In this document: piece after piece, positions 22,512-29,978 of the stretch
Layout: each line of letters starts with the position of its first letter
Numbering within the stretch: position 1 is the stretch's first letter
Source: Actinomycetota bacterium
GTDB taxonomy: Bacteria; Actinomycetota; Geothermincolia; Geothermincolales; RBG-13-55-18
Reading direction: 5' to 3'
Length of the DNA: 32,154 nt
Assembly (NCBI GenBank): GCA_003598015.1
Contig: QZKE01000042.1
Span: 1 to 32,154, forward strand
Made by a program: the position numbers and the translations under genes
The notes under the pieces: model-generated
Databases searched by the model: none
Seen by the model: only the letters and a program-made list of their open reading frames with translations
Told to the model about the DNA's origin: nothing

Positions 22512-23299
22512 ATGCCTGCGCCCCTAGAAGATCTGAAGATACTCGATTTCACCACCCTGCTCCCCGGCCCCTTCGGTATGATGCTCCTTGCCGACCTCGG
22601 CGCGGAGATCATCCGAGTCGAGGCTCCGAACCGCTTGGACTTGGTAAGGAACATGCCACCCCTGGACGGGGATACATCAGGCTCCCACCGCATCATAAAC
22701 CGGAGCAAATCCTCCATCACCCTGGACCTAAAGAAGCCCTCCGCAGTGGAAATAGTAAAGCGTCTGGTATGTGAGTATGAAATAGTCGTCGAGCAGTTCC
22801 GTCCGGGCGTCATGGACAAACTGAACGTCGGCATTTACTACGATTACTACCGGACCGCGGAAGGGGGCTATATGAGTGTGGGCAGCATCGAGCCCCAGTT
22901 CTTCCAGGCACTATGCGGGGCTTTATGTCGGGAGGATCTCCTGACTGCAGACCAGGCAACCTTGAAAAAAGAATTCGCGGCTGAATTCTCGAAGAGAACC
23001 AGGGCGGAGTGGGTCGAGCTCTTCAGCACGGGCTCGATGCATGCGTCGAGCCCGTGCTGAATGCAAAGGAAATGCTGGAGCATCCCTTACCTCGGGCCCG
23101 AGGGATGATAGTCGAGGTTCCCAAGCCGGATGGCACCACCCAGAAACAGATAGGCAGCCCATTCAAGTTCTCGCTCTGCAAACCCGTGTACCGGCACGTG
23201 GGCATGGAAGCCGGACGGGATACGCAGGATGTCCTGGCCAGGATCGGATACTCGGAGGACGAGATCGAGTACATGAAAACCGCAGGGGTCTTCGGGTAA
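22512..23299 (+). pseudogene. Class III (CaiB/BaiF/AMACR-type) CoA-transferase, deleted and frameshifted
   Basis: The start is good (AAAAGGAG before the ATG at 22512) and the N-terminus is typical: LKILDFTTLLPGPFGMMLLA, DLGAEIIRVEAPN, SSITLDLKKPSAVEIV, VEQFRPGVMDKLNVG. The sequence then jumps to the C-terminal part (YRTAEGGYMSVGSIEPQFF), so about 110-150 residues carrying the catalytic Asp region are missing. At about 23033 a one-base loss ends the frame, and the true C-terminus (GLDACVEPVL to GYSEDEIEYMKTAGVFG) continues in another frame to 23299. Intact homologues are about 370-400 residues; this is about 260. It would have moved CoA between acids or racemised 2-methylacyl-CoA. Confidence 0.85.
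23022..23061. repeat. Perfect 16-bp-arm palindrome at the frameshift
   Basis: TTCAGCACGGGCTCGA (23022-23037) and its exact reverse complement (23046-23061) flank the eight bases TGCATGCG. The palindrome lies within the CoA-transferase coding sequence and contains the frameshift point. Confidence 0.9.
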
Positions 23300-23339
23300 T
23301 TAACTTGCCCGGTGGATCGCGATGTTTAATAATCATGGT

Positions 23340-24345
23340 TCATCTCCCAGAAGTGTGGGTAGCCGGCCTAAAAGCTCCCCGTATCTTTAGGAAGAAGTAT
23401 TCCTCATCTCTATACCCATAAGCCACCCTCTTTATGACCTTGATCTTGTTGTTGATTCCCTCGAGCACGCTGGTACGTATAGGGTAGCGGCAGTGAGCAA
23501 GGATGCCGGGAAGCCTTCTTTTAAACATCCTTGCGAATTTCTTCAGCGGCTCGATCTTGGAGTAGATGGCCCGCCGGTACCAGCCCCGGAAGAACCGCTC
23601 CGCATGATAGGGGCTGCGGTATTGCCAAAGGAGCTTTAAATCATCCTTAAGAAGATATACGGTGAAAAGCCTCTTGTTGATGGCGAGAAGTTCGGAGAGC
23701 CTCTCCTGTTGCCAGTCTTTGAGGTTCTCGGAGTTAGAGAGCAGGATATAGCGGGTGCCCTTGTACACGCCCTTGTATTTCTCCTGGGCCTCCTTGGTCT
23801 CGGTTACCCTTACCTTGTCCACCACCTCTCTTCCATAGGAAGAGATGATGTGGAAGGGATCGTAGACGATCTCGGCCTGCGGGCAGTAGTTTCTCACCGC
23901 TGCCTCGTAAGGGTCGCACATGTCCATGGCGCAGGCCAGAACGCCAGCGCAGTTCTCTCCGCCGAAGGTGAAAAAACTCCTCCAAGGTCTCCTGCTTCCT
24001 GTCCTTTCCCACCCAGAGGACGCAGGGGACCTCGGCGTCGATCACCGTGGTGCCGTATCTGTGCCGCTTCTTGATGGAGAACTCGTCCACCGCGAGCAGC
24101 TTGGCGGGGGTTTCCGAGGGGTGCGGCAGCTCCTGCGCCAGCGCCCGCTTGTCGATCTCCTTTACCGTCTTCCAGTCCAGACTATATTGGGCAGCTATGG
24201 CCTTGAGCGAGCGGGTCTCCCGGCAGGAGAGGCCCACCTCGGCCGCCAGGCGCTTGGTGTAGCCGGCCCAGGGATCCGAGAAGGGAAGTTTCTCCGTCAC
24301 AAGCCAACGCAAAGACTTTTCCCTATCTCTAGATGGTTGAAACAC
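23340..24345 (-). pseudogene. ISL3-family transposase, N-truncated and frameshifted
   Basis: Two minus-strand frames make one DDE transposase. The upstream part (24345 to about 23970) has a helix-turn-helix (KAIAAQYSLDWKTVKEIDKR) and the first catalytic Asp (LLAVDEFSIKKRHRYGTTVI). The downstream part (about 23975-23340) has AMDMCDPYEAAV, the second Asp in IVYDPFHIISSYGREVVDKV, and the third acidic residue in SVLEGINNKIKVIKRVAYGY. The frames join at a run of six T (23972-23977 region); five T would restore EEFFTFGGENC. The N-terminal Zn-finger domain usual in ISL3 transposases is missing. Bases 23337-23362 (GGTTCATCTCCCAGAAGTGT then GGGTAG) may be one terminal repeat; I found no partner, so the element is probably immobile. 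Confidence 0.82.
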
Positions 24346-24431
24346 CTTTTGCCCTGCTGACCAAGTACCACCAATATAATAGCATTTCAGGAGGGGCTAT
24401 TGAATTGGGAGGGATACACTTTCTGGAAGTT

Positions 24432-24501
24432 GGCTCAGGTCCCGAATATCGAAGAACTTGCCATTTATTACCATTAAATCCGATCTTTCAAGACCTGACC
24501 C
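24432..24501. repeat. Inverted repeat resembling a REP-type element
   Basis: GGCTCAGGTC (24432-24441) faces GACCTGACCC (24492-24501), nine of ten bases complementary across a 50-base loop. The word GGGGTCAGGTCTTG on the minus strand resembles ends of REP-like elements associated with Y1 transposases. No such transposase is in the window. Confidence 0.4.
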
Positions 24502-24548
24502 CATTCTTGGACCGGGCAACCTTACGCAATCGATAGTCTATCTAAATC

Positions 24549-25499
24549 CTATTCTATGGATCGTATTATCAGCTTTCGGACGCTTTTAACCATTTCATTG
24601 AAGGCACGCTTCAATCCTTCCAACTCCTCGCCCTCATGAATATCTACCTTGACGTCCAGGTTGCCCTCCATGACTTCCTCGGCGATAGCCGAGATTTCCT
24701 CCACAGGCCTGGTGATATTTTTATGGATGAGATGGCTGAGCACGAAGAAGATTATCAGGATCATGGCTATGATGGCTCCCCCGATAACACCCGCCATGAT
24801 GAAGGTGATCTTGCTCTTCTCGTTGTTGTAAAAAGCGCTTATCGTTGTGATCTCATCATGCATCGGGATGAAACTCACGTAGAAAGCGGGGATTTCAAAA
24901 CCGTAAGCCGTGACGTCATCGATCTTTTGTAGCAAGATGAGCCACTCATCTTCAAGGCCAAGCTCTGGGATACCGTCCCTCTTCAGGATATACGTTTCGC
25001 CTTCCTCCATGGCCTCGAGAAGGTAATCCGGCGGGTCCAAGTTATAGACGAGGCTTTTGTCGTTGCACGAATTAACCAGGGCTTTGGGGCTGATGATATT
25101 GGGAGGGGAAATGGTCATAAAATACTTCGTGTTGAAAAGCCCCTTATCTACCTCCCTCTGTTCATAATCACATACTTCCTCCTGGAAAGGCATGAGTTGC
25201 TTCGTTCGTACCGATTCAAGCGCGGTATTGACATCCAAATTTTGCACCTTAGCTCTGAAATACGGGCCTGCGTACTCATCGATTATGTAGCTGTTACCGG
25301 AGGCGATGGTCGTGATTTTACTGCCTACAATATCGTCGATGCTTTTCTGGGTGAGATTCTTTATCGATTCATTGATGGTGAAAAATATTATCAATCCGGA
25401 TATGATCATTATCGCGATCATGATGATCGTGATCTGATACAGGATCTTGGATCTTTCCTTGCGGAATTTCACTGGTGCAGTCTCTTTCACGTCGCTCAT
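24549..25499 (-). CDS. Two-TM extracytoplasmic sensor-like protein with HAMP domain and no output domain
   Basis: About 316 residues. TM1 (ILYQITIIMIAIMIISGLII) follows a basic N-terminus; an extracytoplasmic domain of about 200 residues follows (YIIDEYAGPYFRAKV, YFMTISPPNIISPKAL, YGFEIPAFYVSF); TM2 is MAGVIGGAIIAMILIIFFVL; then a HAMP domain (NITRPVEEISAIAEEVMEGN, LDVKVDIHEGEELEGLKRAF). The protein stops about 12 residues after HAMP, with no kinase, cyclase or methyl-accepting domain. The ATG at 25499 is six bases from GGGAGGGG; ATGs at 25502 and 25520 are alternatives. It may be a stand-alone receptor or may have lost its output domain to the adjacent mobile DNA. Confidence 0.8.
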   Translation of the reverse strand: MSDVKETAPVKFRKERSKILYQITIIMIAIMIISGLIIFFTINESIKNLTQKSIDDIVGSKITTIASGNSYIIDEYAGPYFRAKVQNLDVNTALESVRTKQLMPFQEEVCDYEQREVDKGLFNTKYFMTISPPNIISPKALVNSCNDKSLVYNLDPPDYLLEAMEEGETYILKRDGIPELGLEDEWLILLQKIDDVTAYGFEIPAFYVSFIPMHDEITTISAFYNNEKSKITFIMAGVIGGAIIAMILIIFFVLSHLIHKNITRPVEEISAIAEEVMEGNLDVKVDIHEGEELEGLKRAFNEMVKSVRKLIIRSIE

Positions 25500-25594
25500 C
25501 ATTCCCCTCCCTGTCGTCATGCGATCAAATGATTATGGTTCGCGTGCGCCTAGCCATGCTGTATCAATGGCTGGTGCACATACCATATGATCAC

Positions 25595-26410
25595 CTAGAA
25601 AGGCCTTCCCCGATCCGCCTCCATCTCGATGAAGGCCTTCTGCCCACCAATCATCAAAAGGATCCAGTCCATGATTTTAGGTCCCGCAAGGGCTCGACCT
25701 ACTGAAGATAGGCGCAGCATGACTGGCGGTACGAATATTTCAGCCTTGTTATTCTTTACTGCCCTGAGCACAGCATCCGCGACCTTCTGGGGATCCTGCC
25801 AGGGAGTCAACGAAGGAGGCTTAGCCCCTTTGACCATGCCCGTCTTTATAAAACCGGGGCAGACGATGATGAACTTAACACCGTTTTTTTGCAGCTCCTG
25901 TCGGATGCTGTCGGTGATACCAACTATGGCGAATTTGGTGGCGCAATAAGCTCCCAAGTCTGGTACTCCTATTTTTCCAGCTGTAGAACTGACATTAACG
26001 ACGTGGCCTGACTTGCGGCTTACCATATCGGGCACGAAGGCCTGCATCATCCATACCTGACCCATGTAGTTCACTTCGGTGATCCTACGGAAGGATTGCT
26101 CAGACATATTCAGGACTTTTTCGGCTTTAACTATACCGGCATTGTTTATCAATACGTCAACCGATCCAACATCAGACTTCACTTGGTCTGCCAGGGCGAA
26201 GCAGGCGGAGCGGTTGGAGACGTCGGCTATATACACGTTTACGTTGTATCCCTGATCCCTCATCTCCTGAGCAGTTGCCTCAATTGCCGCTTCGTCTAGG
26301 TCGACTGCAACTATCCTAGACCCCTCCCGACCGAAGGTCATAGCGTGGAGCTTTCCCATACCTCTGGCGGCCCCAGTCACCAGGACCACTTTCCCTTTCA
26401 GATCTTTCAT
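25595..26410 (-). CDS. Classical short-chain dehydrogenase/reductase
   Basis: A 271-residue SDR: cofactor motif VTGAARGMGKLHA (TGxxxGxG), acidic residue after beta-2 (AVDLDEAA, suggesting NAD(H)), DVLINNAGIVKA, catalytic Ser in VNVSSTAGKIG, and YCATK as YxxxK. The C-terminal part (IIVCPGFIKTGMV, hydrophobic IMDWILLMIGGQ) resembles retinol/DHRS-type SDRs with a membrane-associating tail. It would oxidise or reduce a hydroxy/keto group on a lipid-like substrate. It lies between the HAMP gene (95 bases away) and a block of degraded sequence. No substrate can be assigned. Confidence 0.88.
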   Translation of the reverse strand: MKDLKGKVVLVTGAARGMGKLHAMTFGREGSRIVAVDLDEAAIEATAQEMRDQGYNVNVYIADVSNRSACFALADQVKSDVGSVDVLINNAGIVKAEKVLNMSEQSFRRITEVNYMGQVWMMQAFVPDMVSRKSGHVVNVSSTAGKIGVPDLGAYCATKFAIVGITDSIRQELQKNGVKFIIVCPGFIKTGMVKGAKPPSLTPWQDPQKVADAVLRAVKNNKAEIFVPPVMLRLSSVGRALAGPKIMDWILLMIGGQKAFIEMEADRGRPF

Positions 26411-26461
26411 TGCACCTATTGCAACTCCCTTCTTTTCAAAAAATTGCAGTTAATCAGCTGT

Positions 26462-26640
26462 TTAATCCAGAGATTTCAGAGTAGCTACCACACTCTCCAA
26501 CCTCAGATGCTCCAGTTGTTCCGGGAGGGCCTCCCTATCGCATCTCGGTTCCCCATTTCATCCTTTTATCCACCGGCCTGGCCACGCCGGCGTTCTTCAC
26601 CAGCAACTGCACCTGCTACCAGGTACCTTCGGTACGGTGT
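26462..26640 (-). pseudogene. Short remnants, including part of another SDR
   Basis: On the minus strand around 26560-26625 a frame reads VQLLVKNAGVARPVDKR, clearly the NNAG region of a short-chain dehydrogenase, but stops after about 25 codons. In another frame a segment reads REALPEQLEHLRLESVVATL then KSLD and stops at 26462. These are debris of one or two deleted genes between the intact SDR and the SRPBCC remnant. Confidence 0.55.
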
Positions 26641-26754
26641 TAGTTCTCAGTAATCATCTATCATTAGGTTCCACGATCAGGTAGTCACTACATGAGGTAG
26701 AGTGGCCTTCTCCAGAACCTCCAGCATCCTTAGCTTGAGCGATACGGTGACAGG

Positions 26755-27196
26755 TCATGCCACCAGTATCGCCTTGGCTTGGTTCAGAAATTCCTGGAAA
26801 AGAATAGTGAAGATGTGGCAGAGTACGGGTGCTAGCAACCAGCCGATCAGAGGGATGGGCAACTCGAAGCTGCTTACCCAATGTAAGTCCGTCGCGGTGC
26901 CACAGGCCGTAAAATCCATGGTGCCGATCTTGTGCTGGATGGGGATGATGCTCTTCTTCACACGGTACTCGAAGCGATGCGGGCGATCGTAGGTCACACA
27001 TTCCTCTACGAAAGCGACTCCTAAAATCCGAACCAGGCGTAACGCGCCGACTCCGGTATCTACCATCACGACCTTCCTCGATCACCCTCGCTTCGCTAAC
27101 GCCCCTTAAAACCGTAAATCCATCCGTGGTGGTGAAGAGGTCATAGACCTGCTCGATCGGGGCATGGAAGTGCGCGTCCAACATTACATCCTGCAT
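26755..27196 (-). pseudogene. SRPBCC-family (START/polyketide cyclase-like) protein, frameshifted
   Basis: The start is good (GGGAGG before the ATG at 27196) and the opening is typical of the fold: MLDAHFHAPIEQVYDLFTTT and FTVLRGVSEARVIEEG. Near 27055-27065 the frame shifts. The rest continues in the neighbouring frame as GVGALRLVRILGVAFVEECV, TYDRPHRFEYRVKKSI, and a C-terminal helix (LCHIFTILFQEFLNQAKAIL) ending at 26755. Joined, the product would be about 147 residues, the normal length for these small hydrophobic-ligand-binding proteins. Either a real inactivating indel or an assembly error. It lies 150 bases downstream of the cysteine-rich protein gene, in the same orientation. Confidence 0.78.
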
Positions 27197-27345
27197 GATA
27201 CCTCCCTTCTCATATTGCTATTAAAATCGTTCTTCAAACTGATCCCACTCCAGCTCCCACATTTCCCACCTCGTACCAATTACTGTCGGTTGTTACGGAC
27301 AGCTCGTTGGCATGATCTTTCCAGCGAAACCTCATGGTTGCATCC

Positions 27346-28854
27346 CTACTTCCTGGCACTCCATACGCATGGCTGCCGTCTTTCAGAAGGTGGGTTCACC
27401 TCCAACCAGTCCATGCCCGAATGCCTCGCCAGGCTCGTACAGAAGGCACAGTAATACGGTAACCCCGTGCGTTTTCCGGACCACGGAAACACCTGCCGCG
27501 TCACACCTATGCCGGTGGGCTTCCTCTTGCCCCCGATCACGTCAAAGGTAGGGCCGGCGATGAACTTGAAAAAGGAAGGCGGGATGGGTAGCTTGACGCC
27601 CGCCTTGAGGATCAGGTTTTCGGCCCTCTCCTGCGCCCTCCTGGCCGCGCTCATGGGAGTGTAGGAGCCGTGGCGCAACAACCTGCCGCCACTGGCACAG
27701 GGGTCGAGGATGATGCTCACGCTGTTTTCATCCTCATGGACCGAGAACTTCCCCCGGGGCAAGCCTGCCCCACCGCAGGTATCGGCGAGGAAGAGATAGT
27801 GGATGATGAACCGCAACTGTTCGCGACGGTCCATACCTTCCAATTGGCCGAGTATCTGACGCTGCACGCAGGTGCCATGGATGTAGTCAATAGTCTGCCC
27901 CAGGCTCTCCTCGCCCGCCTCGCGGGCTATGTAGTCCATGCCTGAGACTATCAGGTTCACGTAGAGGTCGTGCAGGTAGAGGAACTCGCCACCCATCTTG
28001 AAGGCGGTGAGCTTGGCCTTAAGCCTTCTACCCGCCTCAAGGCTCCCCCGGATGATCAGGTAGGTGGGCTTGGCCATCTCCTCCAGCTCCTCCGGGGTAA
28101 AATAGCGGTCGCGCTTGGGGCGCCAGGGCTCCTGCACGGGGCGCTTTGTCGCGCCGATCTGGGCGTAGTATGACTCCGGGACATCGTTCCGGTCCTTGTA
28201 GAAGTACCATTTACAGGGCTCTGGTGGTTCGATAGGAGAATCGATGGCGAACTTGATGAACCCCTTTTGGCTGACCGGCAGGATGGAGAACATGAACGGG
28301 CAGTGAACACAGTAGATAGGGAAGTTCTCGCGGCCGTACGTCCAGGGATAAGGTCTGGATATGCGGGCGAAGTCGTAGGGAGACTCGTACCTGCCCTTGC
28401 GCAATATACGGCCACCGCTGCCGCAGGGGTCCATTATGAAGGTGAACTTCTCATCGTCCTCCAGAACGCTGAAGGCCCCGCCGTGCTCCCCGGCCCCGCC
28501 GCAACTGTGCGACACCCAGGCGCGATTCGCCCATAGCGCCGTCTCGACAGCCTTGTCCTGCTCGACGTTGATCAGGAAATCGTAGTACTGACGCCATAGG
28601 CACTGCTGCATGCAGTACTCGTGCAGGTCGCCCACCTGCTCTTCCCCGATATTCCGACATACCCAGGTAAGGAGCGCGGCCCAGGTATCGGCGAAGAAGT
28701 CATGCAACAACACCCGCTCGTTCTTGAGCTGGTCACAGAGGGCGATAGCTTCCTGATCCTTGCCTTGCTTCATCGCTTGCTTTATGCGCCCGATGACCGG
28801 CGTGGCCATCTCTGACCGCTCTGCTTCGGTGAACCACGTATCCGTCATGTCCAT
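27346..28854 (-). CDS. Tandem five-cysteine-domain protein of unknown family
   Basis: A 502-residue protein with two similar halves. Each contains a helical N-terminal part and then CGGAG...FSV.ED......DPC.SGGR.LR.G.Y, a YCxxC pair and a final PP...PCxW. The cysteines are 118, 144, 182, 185 and 214 in the first half and 360, 386, 469, 472 and 496 in the second; the first interval is 26 residues in both. This looks like two identical metal or cofactor sites. There is no signal peptide. The ATG at 28854 lies two bases after the stop of the second acyl-CoA dehydrogenase, so it is co-translated with it. I do not recognise the family. Zn, Fe-S or a redox cysteine cluster are all possible. Confidence 0.85.
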   Translation of the reverse strand: MDMTDTWFTEAERSEMATPVIGRIKQAMKQGKDQEAIALCDQLKNERVLLHDFFADTWAALLTWVCRNIGEEQVGDLHEYCMQQCLWRQYYDFLINVEQDKAVETALWANRAWVSHSCGGAGEHGGAFSVLEDDEKFTFIMDPCGSGGRILRKGRYESPYDFARISRPYPWTYGRENFPIYCVHCPFMFSILPVSQKGFIKFAIDSPIEPPEPCKWYFYKDRNDVPESYYAQIGATKRPVQEPWRPKRDRYFTPEELEEMAKPTYLIIRGSLEAGRRLKAKLTAFKMGGEFLYLHDLYVNLIVSGMDYIAREAGEESLGQTIDYIHGTCVQRQILGQLEGMDRREQLRFIIHYLFLADTCGGAGLPRGKFSVHEDENSVSIILDPCASGGRLLRHGSYTPMSAARRAQERAENLILKAGVKLPIPPSFFKFIAGPTFDVIGGKRKPTGIGVTRQVFPWSGKRTGLPYYCAFCTSLARHSGMDWLEVNPPSERRQPCVWSARK

Positions 28855-28856
28855 CC

Positions 28857-29978
28857 CTAGCCTTTCGCCCCGAAGAGCTGCACTTCCATGTAGCGGTTGG
28901 ACTCTGGAAGTACCTGCAACATCTTGGCGTCGCGCATAATCTTCTCGAGGCCCTGCTCTTTCATGTATCCGTGGCCCCCGAAGATCTGGATGGCATCCAC
29001 AGCGATCTCCAGGGCCGCGTCCGTACAGAATATCTTCGCTAGGTCGCTCCGCCACGAGGAGACAGTCCCGGTGCCGTCGACCTTCAGGGCCTGGCTGTAG
29101 CCAGCCGTGCCCATGCTGATCTTAGTCACCATATTGGCCAGCATGCGGCGGATCTCATCGTGATCCACGAGCATCCTCCCGAACTGCCAGCGCTGCTGGG
29201 CGTAGTCATACGCCCTGCTGTAAGCCAAGCGCGAGGTGCCCATGGCTATGGCCGCTACAAAGACGTTCAAGGCGGCTCGTGCCTTCTTGTAGGCCTGCTC
29301 TGCCTTGCCCCGCTCGCCTACCAGGTCCGCATCGCCCACCAGGCAGCCATCGAAAACCACATCGGCAAAGGGAACGGTGTGCAGGCCCAGTAACTCTTCG
29401 TCCGGCTGCACCGATACTCCCTTAGCCCGCGGATCCACCAGCACCTGGGTCAGCCCTGCGTCGGCTTCCCTGACGAAGACCACCATGCGGTCGGCTAGAG
29501 AAGCGGAGGCCACCAGGGGAATGACACCCTTAAGCATCAACCCATTCTTGGCCTCGACCAGCTGGGGTGCGTCCTCCCTCTCCTCCATATCGGGGCCTGC
29601 CAAGGTCAGCATGGTCGGCTGGGGGCTATCGGCCGCGCTCAGCTCCTTGAGTAGCTCTTCCTTCCCGCCTTCGATCAGGGCCACCAGAGCCGCGAGGTGG
29701 TAGGCGAAGATGGTGGCCACGCCCGCGCAACCATAGGCCAGCTCGTCCAGCACCTGGGCGGCGGCAAGCACGCTTGAGCCTACGCCCCCATACTCCTCGG
29801 GGATGAGCATGGTGAGGATCTCCAGTTCGACACTCCTTACCAGGATGCCACGGAGTTTCTCGAGGTCGTAATGCGCGTCCAGCTCCAGCGCGGAGACCTC
29901 TATCTCCTTGCGGCAGAAGTCTCGGCAGACCTTCCTTATGACGTTGGCTTCGTCCTCAAACCGCACGTCGGTAATCAT
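28857..29978 (-). CDS. Acyl-CoA dehydrogenase, subunit lacking the usual catalytic Glu position
   Basis: A 373-residue acyl-CoA dehydrogenase: LIPEEYGGVGSSVLAAAQVL, ATIFAYHLAALVALIEG, QRWQFGRMLVDHDEIRRML, and FGGHGYMKEQGLEKIMRDAK. Where catalytic members have QIYEGT, this reads QVLPESN, so Pro occupies the Glu position and a Glu follows one residue later. The alternative base position (ERL-type) is also not Glu (KARAALNVFVAA). The start at 29978 overlaps the upstream dehydrogenase by 23 bases, with GAGAGAGG before it. Overlap plus complementary active-site residues suggests a heteromeric enzyme, as known for steroid-degrading FadE pairs. It may instead have a shifted base and be active alone. 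Confidence 0.88.
   Translation of the reverse strand: MITDVRFEDEANVIRKVCRDFCRKEIEVSALELDAHYDLEKLRGILVRSVELEILTMLIPEEYGGVGSSVLAAAQVLDELAYGCAGVATIFAYHLAALVALIEGGKEELLKELSAADSPQPTMLTLAGPDMEEREDAPQLVEAKNGLMLKGVIPLVASASLADRMVVFVREADAGLTQVLVDPRAKGVSVQPDEELLGLHTVPFADVVFDGCLVGDADLVGERGKAEQAYKKARAALNVFVAAIAMGTSRLAYSRAYDYAQQRWQFGRMLVDHDEIRRMLANMVTKISMGTAGYSQALKVDGTGTVSSWRSDLAKIFCTDAALEIAVDAIQIFGGHGYMKEQGLEKIMRDAKMLQVLPESNRYMEVQLFGAKG

Noticed and set aside
23022..23061. The 16-bp-arm palindrome as a transcription terminator
   Set aside because: No T run follows on either strand and it lies inside coding sequence with homology continuing beyond it.
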